A DNA stretch of 64,000 nucleotides from Mycolicibacterium austroafricanum (GTDB lineage Bacteria; Actinomycetota; Actinomycetes; Mycobacteriales; Mycobacteriaceae). The stretch's first letter is position 1; each line of letters opens with the position of its first letter. Shown piece by piece: positions 9,268-17,792 of this stretch. Under the pieces are notes generated by a model. That model was not told the origin of the DNA, searched no databases, and saw only the letters and a program-made list of their open reading frames with translations. The stretch spans positions 186,001 to 250,000 of the forward strand of contig NZ_CACSIP010000034.1 of NCBI RefSeq assembly GCF_902705885.1, given 5' to 3'. A program made the position numbers and the translations under genes.

Positions 9268-10755
9268 ATGCACGGGAATCATGGCGACCCGGACTACACC
9301 GATGTGCTGATCATCGGCGCGGGGATCTCCGGGATCGGGGCTGCCTACCGCATCAAGGAGCGCAATCCGGCGATGAGTTACCGGATCCTCGAGCGGCGGT
9401 CGCGCATCGGCGGCACCTGGGACCTGTTCCGTTATCCGGGCATCCGGTCCGACAGCGACATCTTCACGCTATCGTTCCCGTGGGAGCCCTGGACGCGCCC
9501 GGAGAACGTCGCCGACGGTGAGTACATCCGCGAGTACCTGACGTCGACGGCGCACAAGCACGGGATCGACCAGCACATGCAGTTCGACACGTATGTGAAA
9601 TCGGCCGAATGGGACTCCGCGACCGACACCTGGACGCTGCACGCCGAGCAGGATGGCCAGGAGCGGGTATTCCGGTCGCGCTTCGTGTTCTTCGGCACCG
9701 GCTACTACAGCTACGACGACCCCTACACGCCCGAGTTTCTCGGAATCGACCGGTTCCGGGGCGAGGTGGTGCACCCGCAGTTCTGGCCCGACGACCTCGA
9801 CTACTCGGGCAAGCGGGTGGTGGTGATCGGCAGCGGAGCCACTGCGATCAGCCTGATCCCTGCCCTGACGGAGAAGGCCGCACACGTGACGATGCTGCAG
9901 CGGTCGCCGACGTACATGATGTCGATGGCGCGCATCGACCCGATGGTGGACTTCATCCGCAGGGTGCTGCCGCGGAAGTTGTCGCACTCGGTGGTGCGGG
10001 TCCGCAACGCCGCCTTCCACATCCTGACCTATTTCATGTTCCGCAAGGCGCCGAAGTTCGGGCGCAAGCTGATCCGTAGCCGCGCCAAGGCCGCGCTGCC
10101 CGCCGGCTACGACGTCGACGTGCATTTCAAGCCGAAGTACGACCCGTGGGACCAGCGCATGTGTCTGATCCTCGACGACGATCTGTTCAACCGGATCAAA
10201 GACGGTCGCGCCGAGGTGGTCACCGACAACATCGACCACGTCGACGAGAACGGCATCGTGCTGAAATCGGGCGGCCGGGTGGATGCCGACGTGATCGTCA
10301 CCGCGACCGGGCTGCAACTGCAGGCCCTCGGTGGCATCCGGATCGTCCTCGACGACACCGAGATCAAGATCACCGACCGATTCGTCTACAAGGAGTACCT
10401 GCTCGAGGATGTGCCGAACATGGCGTGGTGCATCGGCTACACCAACGCGTCGTGGACGCTCCGCGCGGACATGACGGCCAAGGCGTTCGCAAAGCTGCTG
10501 GCGTACATGGATTCTCGCGGCTACACCCACGCCTATCCGCATCGTGGTGACGCCCCGATCGCCGAGAAGCCGGCCTTCGACCTGCAGGCCGGCTACATCA
10601 AGCGGGCGCCGCACGCACTGCCGAGGTCGGGCACCCGCCGGCCGTGGAACGTGCGGCACAACTATGTGCTCGATGTCATCGACCACCGGTTCGACCGCAT
10701 CGAGGAGTCGATGGTGTTCGGCCGCGCCCCGGTCCGCGAACCCCGCCCCGCCTGA
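9268..10755 (+). CDS. EthA-like FAD-containing monooxygenase (Baeyer-Villiger type)
   Basis: A 495-residue flavin monooxygenase strongly resembling the mycobacterial EthA group. The FAD motif GAGISGIG is near residue 17, GGTWDLFRYPGIRSDSD near 47-63, the BVMO fingerprint FRGEVVHPQFWP near 167, the NADPH motif VIGSGATA near 188, and ATGLQLQ near 349. EthA family members oxygenate ketones and activate thioamides such as ethionamide; M. tuberculosis has several paralogues, and I cannot say which is the orthologue. ATG 9268 is seven bases after AAAGGAG; a TTG six bases earlier is less likely. No EthR-like TetR gene is adjacent; the neighbour across the divergent promoter is the amine oxidase. Confidence 0.9.
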   Translation: MHGNHGDPDYTDVLIIGAGISGIGAAYRIKERNPAMSYRILERRSRIGGTWDLFRYPGIRSDSDIFTLSFPWEPWTRPENVADGEYIREYLTSTAHKHGIDQHMQFDTYVKSAEWDSATDTWTLHAEQDGQERVFRSRFVFFGTGYYSYDDPYTPEFLGIDRFRGEVVHPQFWPDDLDYSGKRVVVIGSGATAISLIPALTEKAAHVTMLQRSPTYMMSMARIDPMVDFIRRVLPRKLSHSVVRVRNAAFHILTYFMFRKAPKFGRKLIRSRAKAALPAGYDVDVHFKPKYDPWDQRMCLILDDDLFNRIKDGRAEVVTDNIDHVDENGIVLKSGGRVDADVIVTATGLQLQALGGIRIVLDDTEIKITDRFVYKEYLLEDVPNMAWCIGYTNASWTLRADMTAKAFAKLLAYMDSRGYTHAYPHRGDAPIAEKPAFDLQAGYIKRAPHALPRSGTRRPWNVRHNYVLDVIDHRFDRIEESMVFGRAPVREPRPA

Positions 10756-10766
10756 CGCACGCCCTC

Positions 10767-10833
10767 CCCGCCGGAACGGTATTCCAGCAGGGCTTTTGGC
10801 AGTGTAGGCCTGCTGGAATACCGTTCCGGCGGG
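10767..10833. terminator. Long perfect hairpin between convergent genes
   Basis: Two 25-base perfectly complementary arms (10767-10791 and 10809-10833) surround a 17-base loop. The element fills the 91-base space between the EthA-like gene (plus) and the unknown protein gene (minus), so it could end transcription in both directions. There is no T-run, and it may equally be a dispersed palindromic repeat. Confidence 0.6.
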
Positions 10834-10846
10834 AAGTCTCCAGGGG

Positions 10847-11962
10847 CTACGGGGCTAGGGTGAGCCAGTCGGCGAAGCCCGACGGGTCGTGGCGGCCCAG
10901 CGCTCCATGCTCGAACAGCCCCCAACCCTCGCGTTCGGTGCCGTCGGCGTCGCGGCACACCGCGCGGCCGACATGATCGATCACGCCGAACCCGGCCCGG
11001 CCGACGATCGCCGGGTCGGTCATGTCGTAGGTCAGGCGTTCGGTGAAGTTCGCGCCCTTCCACATTCCGTGGATCCAGTCGGAGTCGCCGCCGTAGCCGC
11101 CGCCGACGTGAATCGGCACCGCCAGCTTGGACTCGACATCAAAATGCACGGGGCTGCCGTCGAATGCGGTCGCGTCGACGGTCGCCCCGGTGGGGATACG
11201 GGTGCCGGAACGGTAGTGGATCTTCACCCGGGGCCACCCCAGCTGCTCCACCCGACCGTCCTTCCAGATCCGCGTGCAGTCGTTGAGCGACCGGAAACCA
11301 CGGGGATCCTCCTGGATGATCATCACGATCCCGAAGTCGTCGAACGCCATCGGGATGTAGAGCCACCACATGCCCTCGAACGGCGGGTCATCGGGCCTGC
11401 CCGCGGGTTCGGCCTCGCCGACGGGCCGAATGCCCCAGGACCGGTCGCGGGTGCCGATCCAGCGGGCCGGGTCGATCGTGATGTCCTCACCGTCGATCGA
11501 CAGCTGACCACTCCAGGTGCCGACCTGAGCGAACCGCTGGGCGTCGAGCGTGACCCGGGTGCCCCGCCGCATGATGTGCGGCTGCTCCTGGACTACGTCG
11601 AACAGGCCCTCCCAGGTGAGATCGGCAGCGATTCCGTCGGTTTCGCCGAGCACGATCCGCAGTTTGCGCAGCGGTTCGACGACCTCGACGCGGTAGTCGC
11701 CGACATGCTGGTTGAGCCGGTCCTGGTCGATCGCGTCCGACAGGTGCACCGCGGTCTGGGTGTCACCGCGCCTCACGAGCAGAAACGCGTCCTTGACACC
11801 CAGGTTCGGGTAGTAACCGATCCCGGTGATGACGAAGATGTCGCCGGTGCGGTCGTGGGCGTTGTAGTAGGACCGGTCGTAGAAGTTGCGGTCCGAGGAA
11901 GCGGGCCACGCGATCGGCTGGGGTACCTGGTGCACCGGGTATTCGTCCATCGGTCCGAGCAT
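10847..11962 (-). CDS. Conserved protein of unknown function, coupled to an APH-like kinase
   Basis: A 371-residue protein with no signal peptide and many aromatic and beta-prone segments (for example MWWLYIPMAFDDF and DRSWGIRPVG). The overall look recalls lipocalin-like or tocopherol-cyclase-like beta-barrels that bind lipids, but I cannot confirm the family. ATG 11962 overlaps the stop of the upstream kinase gene as TGATG, which fixes the start and indicates translational coupling. Longer upstream reading is the shadow of the kinase gene. Probably the two products act on one hydrophobic substrate. Confidence 0.8.
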   Translation of the reverse strand: MLGPMDEYPVHQVPQPIAWPASSDRNFYDRSYYNAHDRTGDIFVITGIGYYPNLGVKDAFLLVRRGDTQTAVHLSDAIDQDRLNQHVGDYRVEVVEPLRKLRIVLGETDGIAADLTWEGLFDVVQEQPHIMRRGTRVTLDAQRFAQVGTWSGQLSIDGEDITIDPARWIGTRDRSWGIRPVGEAEPAGRPDDPPFEGMWWLYIPMAFDDFGIVMIIQEDPRGFRSLNDCTRIWKDGRVEQLGWPRVKIHYRSGTRIPTGATVDATAFDGSPVHFDVESKLAVPIHVGGGYGGDSDWIHGMWKGANFTERLTYDMTDPAIVGRAGFGVIDHVGRAVCRDADGTEREGWGLFEHGALGRHDPSGFADWLTLAP

Positions 11963-13098
11963 CAGTGGGCTTCTCCGATCAGTCTTTTCAGCAGCGACGC
12001 GTGGTAGAAGAGGCTTTCGACGTCGTCGGGCTTCTCGACCTCCCCGAAGCGCACCCGGCGCGCGCCGGTGCGCATGAACACGCAGCACCAGATGACCCCG
12101 GAGAACACGTAGAACCAGTCGAGGTCGCCGACCTCGATCCCGGTCAGGTCGCGGTAGGTGGCGCGCACATCCTCCTCGCGCATGAAGTCGGGCATGCCGG
12201 GCAACCCGGCCAGCTGGGTCAGCTCCTGGAAAACCATGTGCGCGAACCCGATCCACGCCACGTCGAACTCCCGCGGGCCGACGGTGGCCATCTCCCAGTC
12301 CAGCACGGCGACCGGGGTGAAGTCACGGTAGATGACGTTGCCGATGCGGGCGTCACCCCACACCAGCACCGGTTCGTCCGCGGCCACGTCGGCGGGGAAG
12401 CGGTCTTCCAGCCAGGCCAGCGCCCGTTCGACCAGCGGGGAGCGGCCGATGTCCGGGACGCTGAACTCATACCAGCCCTTCAGCCATCCGAAGTGGCGGT
12501 GCAGTGCGGTCTCGCCGGGTGGATCGACATCCTGCAGAAAGCCGAAGACCTGCTGTGCGTTGGGGATCGAATGCAGTGTGGCCAGCACCTCGACGGTGGT
12601 GTCCTGCAGCCGGCGTTGTTGGTCGGCGGGGGCGTCGTGGAGCCAGTTGTCCCCGAAGGTGTACGGCATGACGTCCGGTGGGACGAGTCCGTCGACCCGA
12701 TCCATCAAGAAGAACGGCCGACCCAGCACGTCGCCGGTGGTTTCGAGCCAGCGGACCCGTGGCACTGCGACGTCGGTCAGCTCGCTGACCAGTCGCATCA
12801 CCTCGTGCTGGTGGTCGAGGCGGTAGTGCTCGAACACCGGCACGTCGGCCTCGGTGGGCGCCACCCGGGCCACCCATTTCTGTTCGACCAGGTTGCCGGC
12901 CTGCTGCCAGCGCCCGGATACCAGGATCGTCTCCGATGACATGCCGTTGGAGTCGACACCGCTTTCCACGGTGATGTCGGGTGAGGCGTCACCCAGCACC
13001 GTGGACAGCCATTTCGACAGCGCAGCAGGAACATCCGCCATGTCGCGGCTGGAACGCTGAAGCCGCCCCACTTCCTCGACGGCTGGTTCATTCGTCAC
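11962..13098 (-). CDS. APH-like phosphotransferase family protein
   Basis: A 378-residue aminoglycoside-phosphotransferase-fold kinase. The catalytic loop reads VLVWGDARIGNVIY (about 254-267) and the metal-binding segment AVLDWEMA follows. The loop keeps Asp and Asn, but the His of the usual HGD triad is Trp. In actinobacteria this family is normally metabolic (acyl or alcohol substrates), not drug resistance. The start is GTG 13098, reading MTNEPAV; no better start was seen. It is divergent from a TetR gene 45 bases away and translationally coupled to the unknown protein downstream. Confidence 0.85.
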   Translation of the reverse strand: MTNEPAVEEVGRLQRSSRDMADVPAALSKWLSTVLGDASPDITVESGVDSNGMSSETILVSGRWQQAGNLVEQKWVARVAPTEADVPVFEHYRLDHQHEVMRLVSELTDVAVPRVRWLETTGDVLGRPFFLMDRVDGLVPPDVMPYTFGDNWLHDAPADQQRRLQDTTVEVLATLHSIPNAQQVFGFLQDVDPPGETALHRHFGWLKGWYEFSVPDIGRSPLVERALAWLEDRFPADVAADEPVLVWGDARIGNVIYRDFTPVAVLDWEMATVGPREFDVAWIGFAHMVFQELTQLAGLPGMPDFMREEDVRATYRDLTGIEVGDLDWFYVFSGVIWCCVFMRTGARRVRFGEVEKPDDVESLFYHASLLKRLIGEAH

Positions 13099-13120
13099 GA
13101 ACAGGTCCTTCCCGCCACCG

Positions 13121-13143
13121 TTACGCTACCGTGGGTAGCGTTA
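13121..13143. promoter_or_regulatory. Probable TetR operator between kinase and tetR genes
   Basis: TTACGCTACC-GTG-GGTAGCGTTA is an inverted repeat (9 of 10 arm positions pair) in the 44-base divergent gap. Its right end overlaps the A of the tetR ATG. A TetR dimer here would repress both directions. Confidence 0.6.
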
Positions 13144-13745
13144 TGAAAGCAGAGCCGTTACCGGTTGACAAGGCCCCGGGCGCTGGGCGGCCCCGGGATC
13201 CGCGTATCGACGCTGCCATATTGCGCGCCACCGCGGATCTGCTTGTCGAAATCGGATATCCGAACGTCACGATGGCCGCTGTCGCCGAACGCGCCGGGAC
13301 CACCAAGACCGCGTTGTACCGCCGGTGGTCGAGCAAGACCGAACTCGTCCACGAGGCCGCGTTCCCGGCCGCTCCCACGGCGATCCAGGCCCCGCCGGGG
13401 GATATCGCCGCCGATCTGCGCGCCATGATCGAAGCGGCCCGCGACGTGTTCACCAGCCCGGTGGTGCGCGCCGCGCTGCCCGGGCTGATCGCCGACATGT
13501 CGGTCGACCCCGAGCTCAGCGGACGGGTCAGCGCGCGGTTCACCGACCTGTTCGGCGCGGTGCGCGCCCGGCTGCACGACGCGGTGGACCGCGGTGAGGT
13601 GCGTCCCGGGGTGGACCCCGACAGACTGGTCGGGCTGATCGGTGGAGCCACGCTGCTGGCGCTCCTGCAAGCCCCTCACGAACTCGCAGGCGCCGCGTGG
13701 GTGGACAACACCGCGGCGATCCTGCTGCACGGTGTGGTGGCATGA
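13143..13745 (+). CDS. TetR-family transcriptional regulator
   Basis: A 200-residue repressor. The N-terminal helix-turn-helix covers about residues 18-64 (ILRATADLLVEIGYPNVTM, then TKTALYRRWSSKTEL), followed by an all-helical ligand domain of the TetR_C (PF16859-like) kind. ATG 13143 gives a standard N-terminus with MKAEPLPVDKAPGAGRPRDPRID before helix 1 and is overlapped by the proposed operator, which suggests a leaderless or very short-leader message. Likely targets are itself and the divergent kinase/unknown-protein operon. Confidence 0.9.
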   Translation: MKAEPLPVDKAPGAGRPRDPRIDAAILRATADLLVEIGYPNVTMAAVAERAGTTKTALYRRWSSKTELVHEAAFPAAPTAIQAPPGDIAADLRAMIEAARDVFTSPVVRAALPGLIADMSVDPELSGRVSARFTDLFGAVRARLHDAVDRGEVRPGVDPDRLVGLIGGATLLALLQAPHELAGAAWVDNTAAILLHGVVA

Positions 13746-13819
13746 CCTTGTGCCGCGAGCGCGCATGTCTGTACGCCGCCGCGCCGCAAACTGTGGAATT
13801 TCGCGCGCGCTCCCGGCGA

Positions 13820-14596
13820 TCAATCGGGACGGATCTGCTCCCGGTTGCGCCGCGACACCGCCTCGAACGCGACATCGAGGGTGTCGAGATCGCGGTGCTG
13901 GGCGAAGGCGATCTTCTCCTCGGCTGCCAGCGCCGGACCGGTGACCGCCGAGGCGCCGGTGGTGTAGATCTGCTTGAGGCCACGCATCGTCGCGCGTGGC
14001 ACATCGGCGATCTGGGAGGCGATCTCGACGGCTCGCTCGAGCAGCAGGTGATGCGCCACCACCTCGGTGACCAGCCCGATGCGCTCGGCGCGTGCGGCGT
14101 CGACGACCTCACCGGTCATCGACAGCCGCCGGGCCATCGCCGCGCCGACCACTTGGGGGAGCCGGGCGGTCATCCCGCCGCCGGGCAGGACCCCCACCCG
14201 GGCGTGGGTGTCGGCGAACACCGCCCGCTCCGAGGCGATCAGGAAGTCACACCCCAGTGCCATCTCCAGACCCCCGGTGAAGGTGGCGCCGTTGATCGCG
14301 CCGACGACCGGGGTGCGCATCTTCGCGACAGCCGCGATGCAACTCTGTGATCTGAACTCTTCGAAGTACGACAACCCGTCGCGCGCCGCTTCTTTGAGGT
14401 CGACGCCGGCGCAGAATGCCGGGTCGGTCCCGGTCAGCACCACCGCGCGCACCGACTCGTCCTCGTCGGCGGTCGTCAGCGCGGCGTAGGTCGCCCGAAT
14501 CAGATCCCGGCTCAGGGCGTTCCGGGCCGCGGGACGGTTCAGGGTCACCACCCGAACCGCGTCCCGGTCGAGGGTCAGCACCAGCTGCTCGGTCAT
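13820..14596 (-). CDS. Enoyl-CoA hydratase/isomerase (crotonase family)
   Basis: A 258-residue crotonase-fold protein. The oxyanion-hole segment DPAFCAGVDLKE is near residue 60 and the catalytic-turn segment GGLEMALGCDF near 107-117. The first catalytic Glu (GGLE) is kept; the position of the second Glu in classical enoyl-CoA hydratases is His in DTHARVG, so it may be an isomerase, hydrolase or other crotonase. ATG 14596 follows GAGG by about five bases; a TTG at 14617 is an alternative. It starts 18 bases after the nuoN stop on the same strand and could be a read-through member of the nuo transcript. Confidence 0.85.
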   Translation of the reverse strand: MTEQLVLTLDRDAVRVVTLNRPAARNALSRDLIRATYAALTTADEDESVRAVVLTGTDPAFCAGVDLKEAARDGLSYFEEFRSQSCIAAVAKMRTPVVGAINGATFTGGLEMALGCDFLIASERAVFADTHARVGVLPGGGMTARLPQVVGAAMARRLSMTGEVVDAARAERIGLVTEVVAHHLLLERAVEIASQIADVPRATMRGLKQIYTTGASAVTGPALAAEEKIAFAQHRDLDTLDVAFEAVSRRNREQIRPD

Positions 14597-14613
14597 CACG
14601 TCCTCATTGGGTG

Positions 14614-16215
14614 TCAAAAGAACCGATCCGCCGAATTGGCCAGGTCCAGCAGGGGCTGCGGCAGCGCGCCGAGTGCGAACGTGACCGCCGCGGTGACCGT
14701 GACGACGGCCGTCGTCAGCGCGCTGGGCAGCACCACCACGGGGGCGTCGTCGGGCCGCTCGGTGAAGAACATCAACACGATCACCCGGACATAGAAGTAC
14801 GCCGCGATGGCGCTGGCGACCACGCCGACCACCACAAGCGGGATGGCGCCGCCCTCACCGGCAGCCTTGAACACCGCGAACTTGCTGACGAACCCACTGG
14901 TCAACGGGATCCCGGCGAAGGCAAGGAGGAACAGCGAAAAGACCACCCCGACAACGGGATACCGTTTGCCCAGGCCCGCCCAGCGCGACATCGCGGTGTC
15001 CTCCTCACCCGCGGCGTCACGGACCAGGCTGACCACGGCGAACGCCCCCACGGTGGAGAAGCCGTAGGCGAACAGATAGAACAGCGTGGACGACAACCCG
15101 GCTTCGTTGCCGGCGATCACGCCGGTCAGGATGAACCCGGTGTGCGCCACCGCCGAATAGCCGAGCATCCGTTTCACGTCGGTCTGGGTGACCGCGGTGA
15201 TCGTGCCGACCACCATCGTCAGGATCGCGATCGCCCACAGCACAGGCCGCCAGTCGGCGTGCAACTCGGGCAGCGCCACGTAGAACAGCCGCAGCATCGC
15301 ACCGAACGCGGCGATCTTGGTGGCCGCGGCCATGAACGCCGTGATCGGGGTCGGCGCCCCCTGGTACACGTCGGGGATCCACGAATGGAACGGCACGGCG
15401 CCGACTTTGAACAGCACGCCGACCAACACCAACCCGGTCCCGACGAGGGCCAGCGACGGTTTGCCGGCGCCGGAGGACACTGCCTCGGCGATGCCGTCGA
15501 GCGACATCGTGCCCGCGTACCCGTACAGCATCGCCGCGCCGTAGAGAAAGAAGGCCGACGAGAAAGCGCCCAGCAGAAAGTACTTCAGCGCCGATTCCTG
15601 CGAGAGCAGACGTCGGCGTCGCGCCAGGCCGCACAGCAGATACAGCGGAAGCGACAGCACTTCCAATGCGATGAACATCGTCAGTAGATCGTTGGCCGCG
15701 GGGAACAGCATCATGCCGCCCACCGCGAACAGCGTCAGCGGGAACACCTCGGTCTGGGTGATGCCCGCCCGGGTCGCCAGCTTTTCGTCGACACTTCCCG
15801 CGATCGCCGAGGCCTGTGGGGTGAACGCGTCCAACCCGCGGGAATCCGCTGTGCCCGCTGGGTCCGCTGCGCGCGCGGTGTCGTCAGCGGTGTGCCCGAT
15901 CTGCCGTTCGCCGATCAGCAGCACCCCCAGCACGCCGACCAGCAGGATCGTGCCCTGCAGGAACAACGCGGGCCTGTCGACCGCGACAGAGCCCATCATC
16001 GCGGTGAACCCGTTGCCGCCGTCGAGGTCCCGCGCCACCATGACGACAGCGACGAACGCCGCGACCAGCGCAGCCAGGCTCAGGATCACCTGGGCGCCGT
16101 AGCGCTGCCGACGGGGCAGGAATGCCTCGACGAGAACACCGACGACGGCCGCGCCGAGAACGATGAGCATGGGGGACAGCAGCCAGTACTCGATGCTGGG
16201 GGTGGGGACGTTCAT
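14614..16215 (-). CDS. nuoN: NADH-quinone oxidoreductase subunit N
   Basis: A 533-residue antiporter-like membrane subunit of complex I, part of the proton-pumping arm. Many hydrophobic segments span the chain, and charged residues lie in membrane segments such as ALKYFLLGAFSSAFF and FKVGAVPFHSWIPDVYQG, the signature of NuoN/MrpD-like proteins. ATG 16215 overlaps the nuoM stop (ATGA). It is the last gene of the nuo operon. A loop of about 60 residues near 130 (ARAADPAGTADSRGLDAF) looks longer than in enteric homologues. Confidence 0.96.
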   Translation of the reverse strand: MNVPTPSIEYWLLSPMLIVLGAAVVGVLVEAFLPRRQRYGAQVILSLAALVAAFVAVVMVARDLDGGNGFTAMMGSVAVDRPALFLQGTILLVGVLGVLLIGERQIGHTADDTARAADPAGTADSRGLDAFTPQASAIAGSVDEKLATRAGITQTEVFPLTLFAVGGMMLFPAANDLLTMFIALEVLSLPLYLLCGLARRRRLLSQESALKYFLLGAFSSAFFLYGAAMLYGYAGTMSLDGIAEAVSSGAGKPSLALVGTGLVLVGVLFKVGAVPFHSWIPDVYQGAPTPITAFMAAATKIAAFGAMLRLFYVALPELHADWRPVLWAIAILTMVVGTITAVTQTDVKRMLGYSAVAHTGFILTGVIAGNEAGLSSTLFYLFAYGFSTVGAFAVVSLVRDAAGEEDTAMSRWAGLGKRYPVVGVVFSLFLLAFAGIPLTSGFVSKFAVFKAAGEGGAIPLVVVGVVASAIAAYFYVRVIVLMFFTERPDDAPVVVLPSALTTAVVTVTAAVTFALGALPQPLLDLANSADRFF

Positions 16216-17792
16216 CGCGCCGGGCCTTCCGCCATCCGAGGTGCCGGGTCGGGCTGATCGATGGTCGTCAGCGTGTGGGTCACGGCGGGATTGATGACGT
16301 CGAGCGCCGGCTTGGGATACACCCCGAGCACCAGCAGCAGCGCGATCAGCGGAGCCACGACGACGATCTCCCGCGGCATCAGATCATGCAGCTTGCCCTC
16401 ACCCTGCGCCAGTTCGTCGGGCACCGGCCCGGTCATCATCCGCTGGTACATCCACAGGATGTAGATCGCGGACAACACCAGCGCGCTGGCCGCGAGCACG
16501 GCGAACACCGGGTATCGGGTGAAGGTGCCGATCAGCACCAGGAACTCACTGATGAACGGCGCCAACCCGGGCAGCGACAGGGTGGCGAGCCCGGCCACCA
16601 GGAAGGTCCCGGCCAGCACCGGCGCCACCTTCTGCACTCCGCCGTAGTCGCTGATCAGGCGAGACCCGCGCTGGGACACCAGGAATCCCGCGATCAGGAA
16701 CAGCGCTGCCGTCGAGATGCCGTGGTTGACCATGTACAGCGTCGACCCGGACTGACCCTGGCTGGTCATCACGAAGATGCCGAGGATGATGAAGCCGAAG
16801 TGTGAGATGGACGTGTAGGCGATCAGTCGCATCACGTCGGTCTGGCCGATGGCCAGCACCGCGCCGTAGACGATGCCGATGACCGCGAGGGTGATGATCA
16901 GTGGGCTGAAGAAGGCCGCCGAGTCGGGAAACAGCGGCAAGCAGTACCGGATCATGCCGAACGTGCCGACCTTGTCCATGATCGCCATCATCAGCACCGC
17001 ACTGGCCGGGGTAGCTTCGACCGCCGAGTCGGGCAGCCAGCGGTGCAGCGGCCACAGCGGTGCCTTGACCGCGAACGCGAACATGAACCCGCCGAACAGC
17101 AGGTGCATCACCATCGGGTTGACCACGAACTCGCCGTCGGCCATCGCCGCGACGATCTCGCGGAAGTCGAACGTCCCCGCGGCGAACGCGTCGCTCTGCG
17201 CGGTCACCACGTACAGGCCGACGACCGCCGCCAGCATGATCAGACCACCGAACAGGTTGTACAGCAAGAACTTCACCGCGGCGGCGCTGCGGTTCGCACC
17301 GCCGAACCCGCCGATCAGGAAGTACATCGGGATCAGCATGGCCTCGAAGAACACGTAGAACAGCAGGATGTCCAGCGACACCAGCGAGATCAACACCATG
17401 CCCTCGACGGCAAGTGTCAACGCGAAGTAGATGTGCACCGAGCGGCCGCCCCAGCTGAGCCGATCGCGTGCGTCGTTCCAGCCGGCGATGATCAGCAGGG
17501 GCACCAGCACCGCGGTGAGCACCACCAGGGCCAACGCGATGCCGTCGACGCCCAGGATGTAGCCGGTGCCGAAAGACGGTATCCACTGGTGGGATTCGAC
17601 GAACTGGTACTGCTCGCCGGCGGGGTCGAACCCGACGACCACCACCGCCGTGACGGCCAGCACCGCCAACGACACCGCCAGCGCGGTCCATTTCGCGAGC
17701 GCGCGCTGGCCCGATGGCAGCAGCATCACCAACGCCGCGCCCACCATGGGAACCGCCCACAGCACCGTCAGCCACGGCAACGAGCTCACCAC
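16212..17792 (-). CDS. nuoM: NADH-quinone oxidoreductase subunit M
   Basis: A 526-residue antiporter-like membrane subunit of complex I. Family signatures include FYVFFEAMLIPMYFLIG with the buried Glu, KAPLWPLHRWLPDSAVEATP, and YTSISHFGFIILG. It pumps protons as one of three antiporter-like subunits with NuoL and NuoN. The start is GTG 17792 (or GTG 17789), overlapping the nuoL end by seven bases; the stop overlaps nuoN. Confidence 0.97.
   Translation of the reverse strand: MVSSLPWLTVLWAVPMVGAALVMLLPSGQRALAKWTALAVSLAVLAVTAVVVVGFDPAGEQYQFVESHQWIPSFGTGYILGVDGIALALVVLTAVLVPLLIIAGWNDARDRLSWGGRSVHIYFALTLAVEGMVLISLVSLDILLFYVFFEAMLIPMYFLIGGFGGANRSAAAVKFLLYNLFGGLIMLAAVVGLYVVTAQSDAFAAGTFDFREIVAAMADGEFVVNPMVMHLLFGGFMFAFAVKAPLWPLHRWLPDSAVEATPASAVLMMAIMDKVGTFGMIRYCLPLFPDSAAFFSPLIITLAVIGIVYGAVLAIGQTDVMRLIAYTSISHFGFIILGIFVMTSQGQSGSTLYMVNHGISTAALFLIAGFLVSQRGSRLISDYGGVQKVAPVLAGTFLVAGLATLSLPGLAPFISEFLVLIGTFTRYPVFAVLAASALVLSAIYILWMYQRMMTGPVPDELAQGEGKLHDLMPREIVVVAPLIALLLVLGVYPKPALDVINPAVTHTLTTIDQPDPAPRMAEGPAR

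Noticed and set aside
11962..13098. Aminoglycoside resistance gene
   Set aside because: The APH fold is present, but context (coupled unknown protein, TetR) and the altered catalytic loop point to metabolism.
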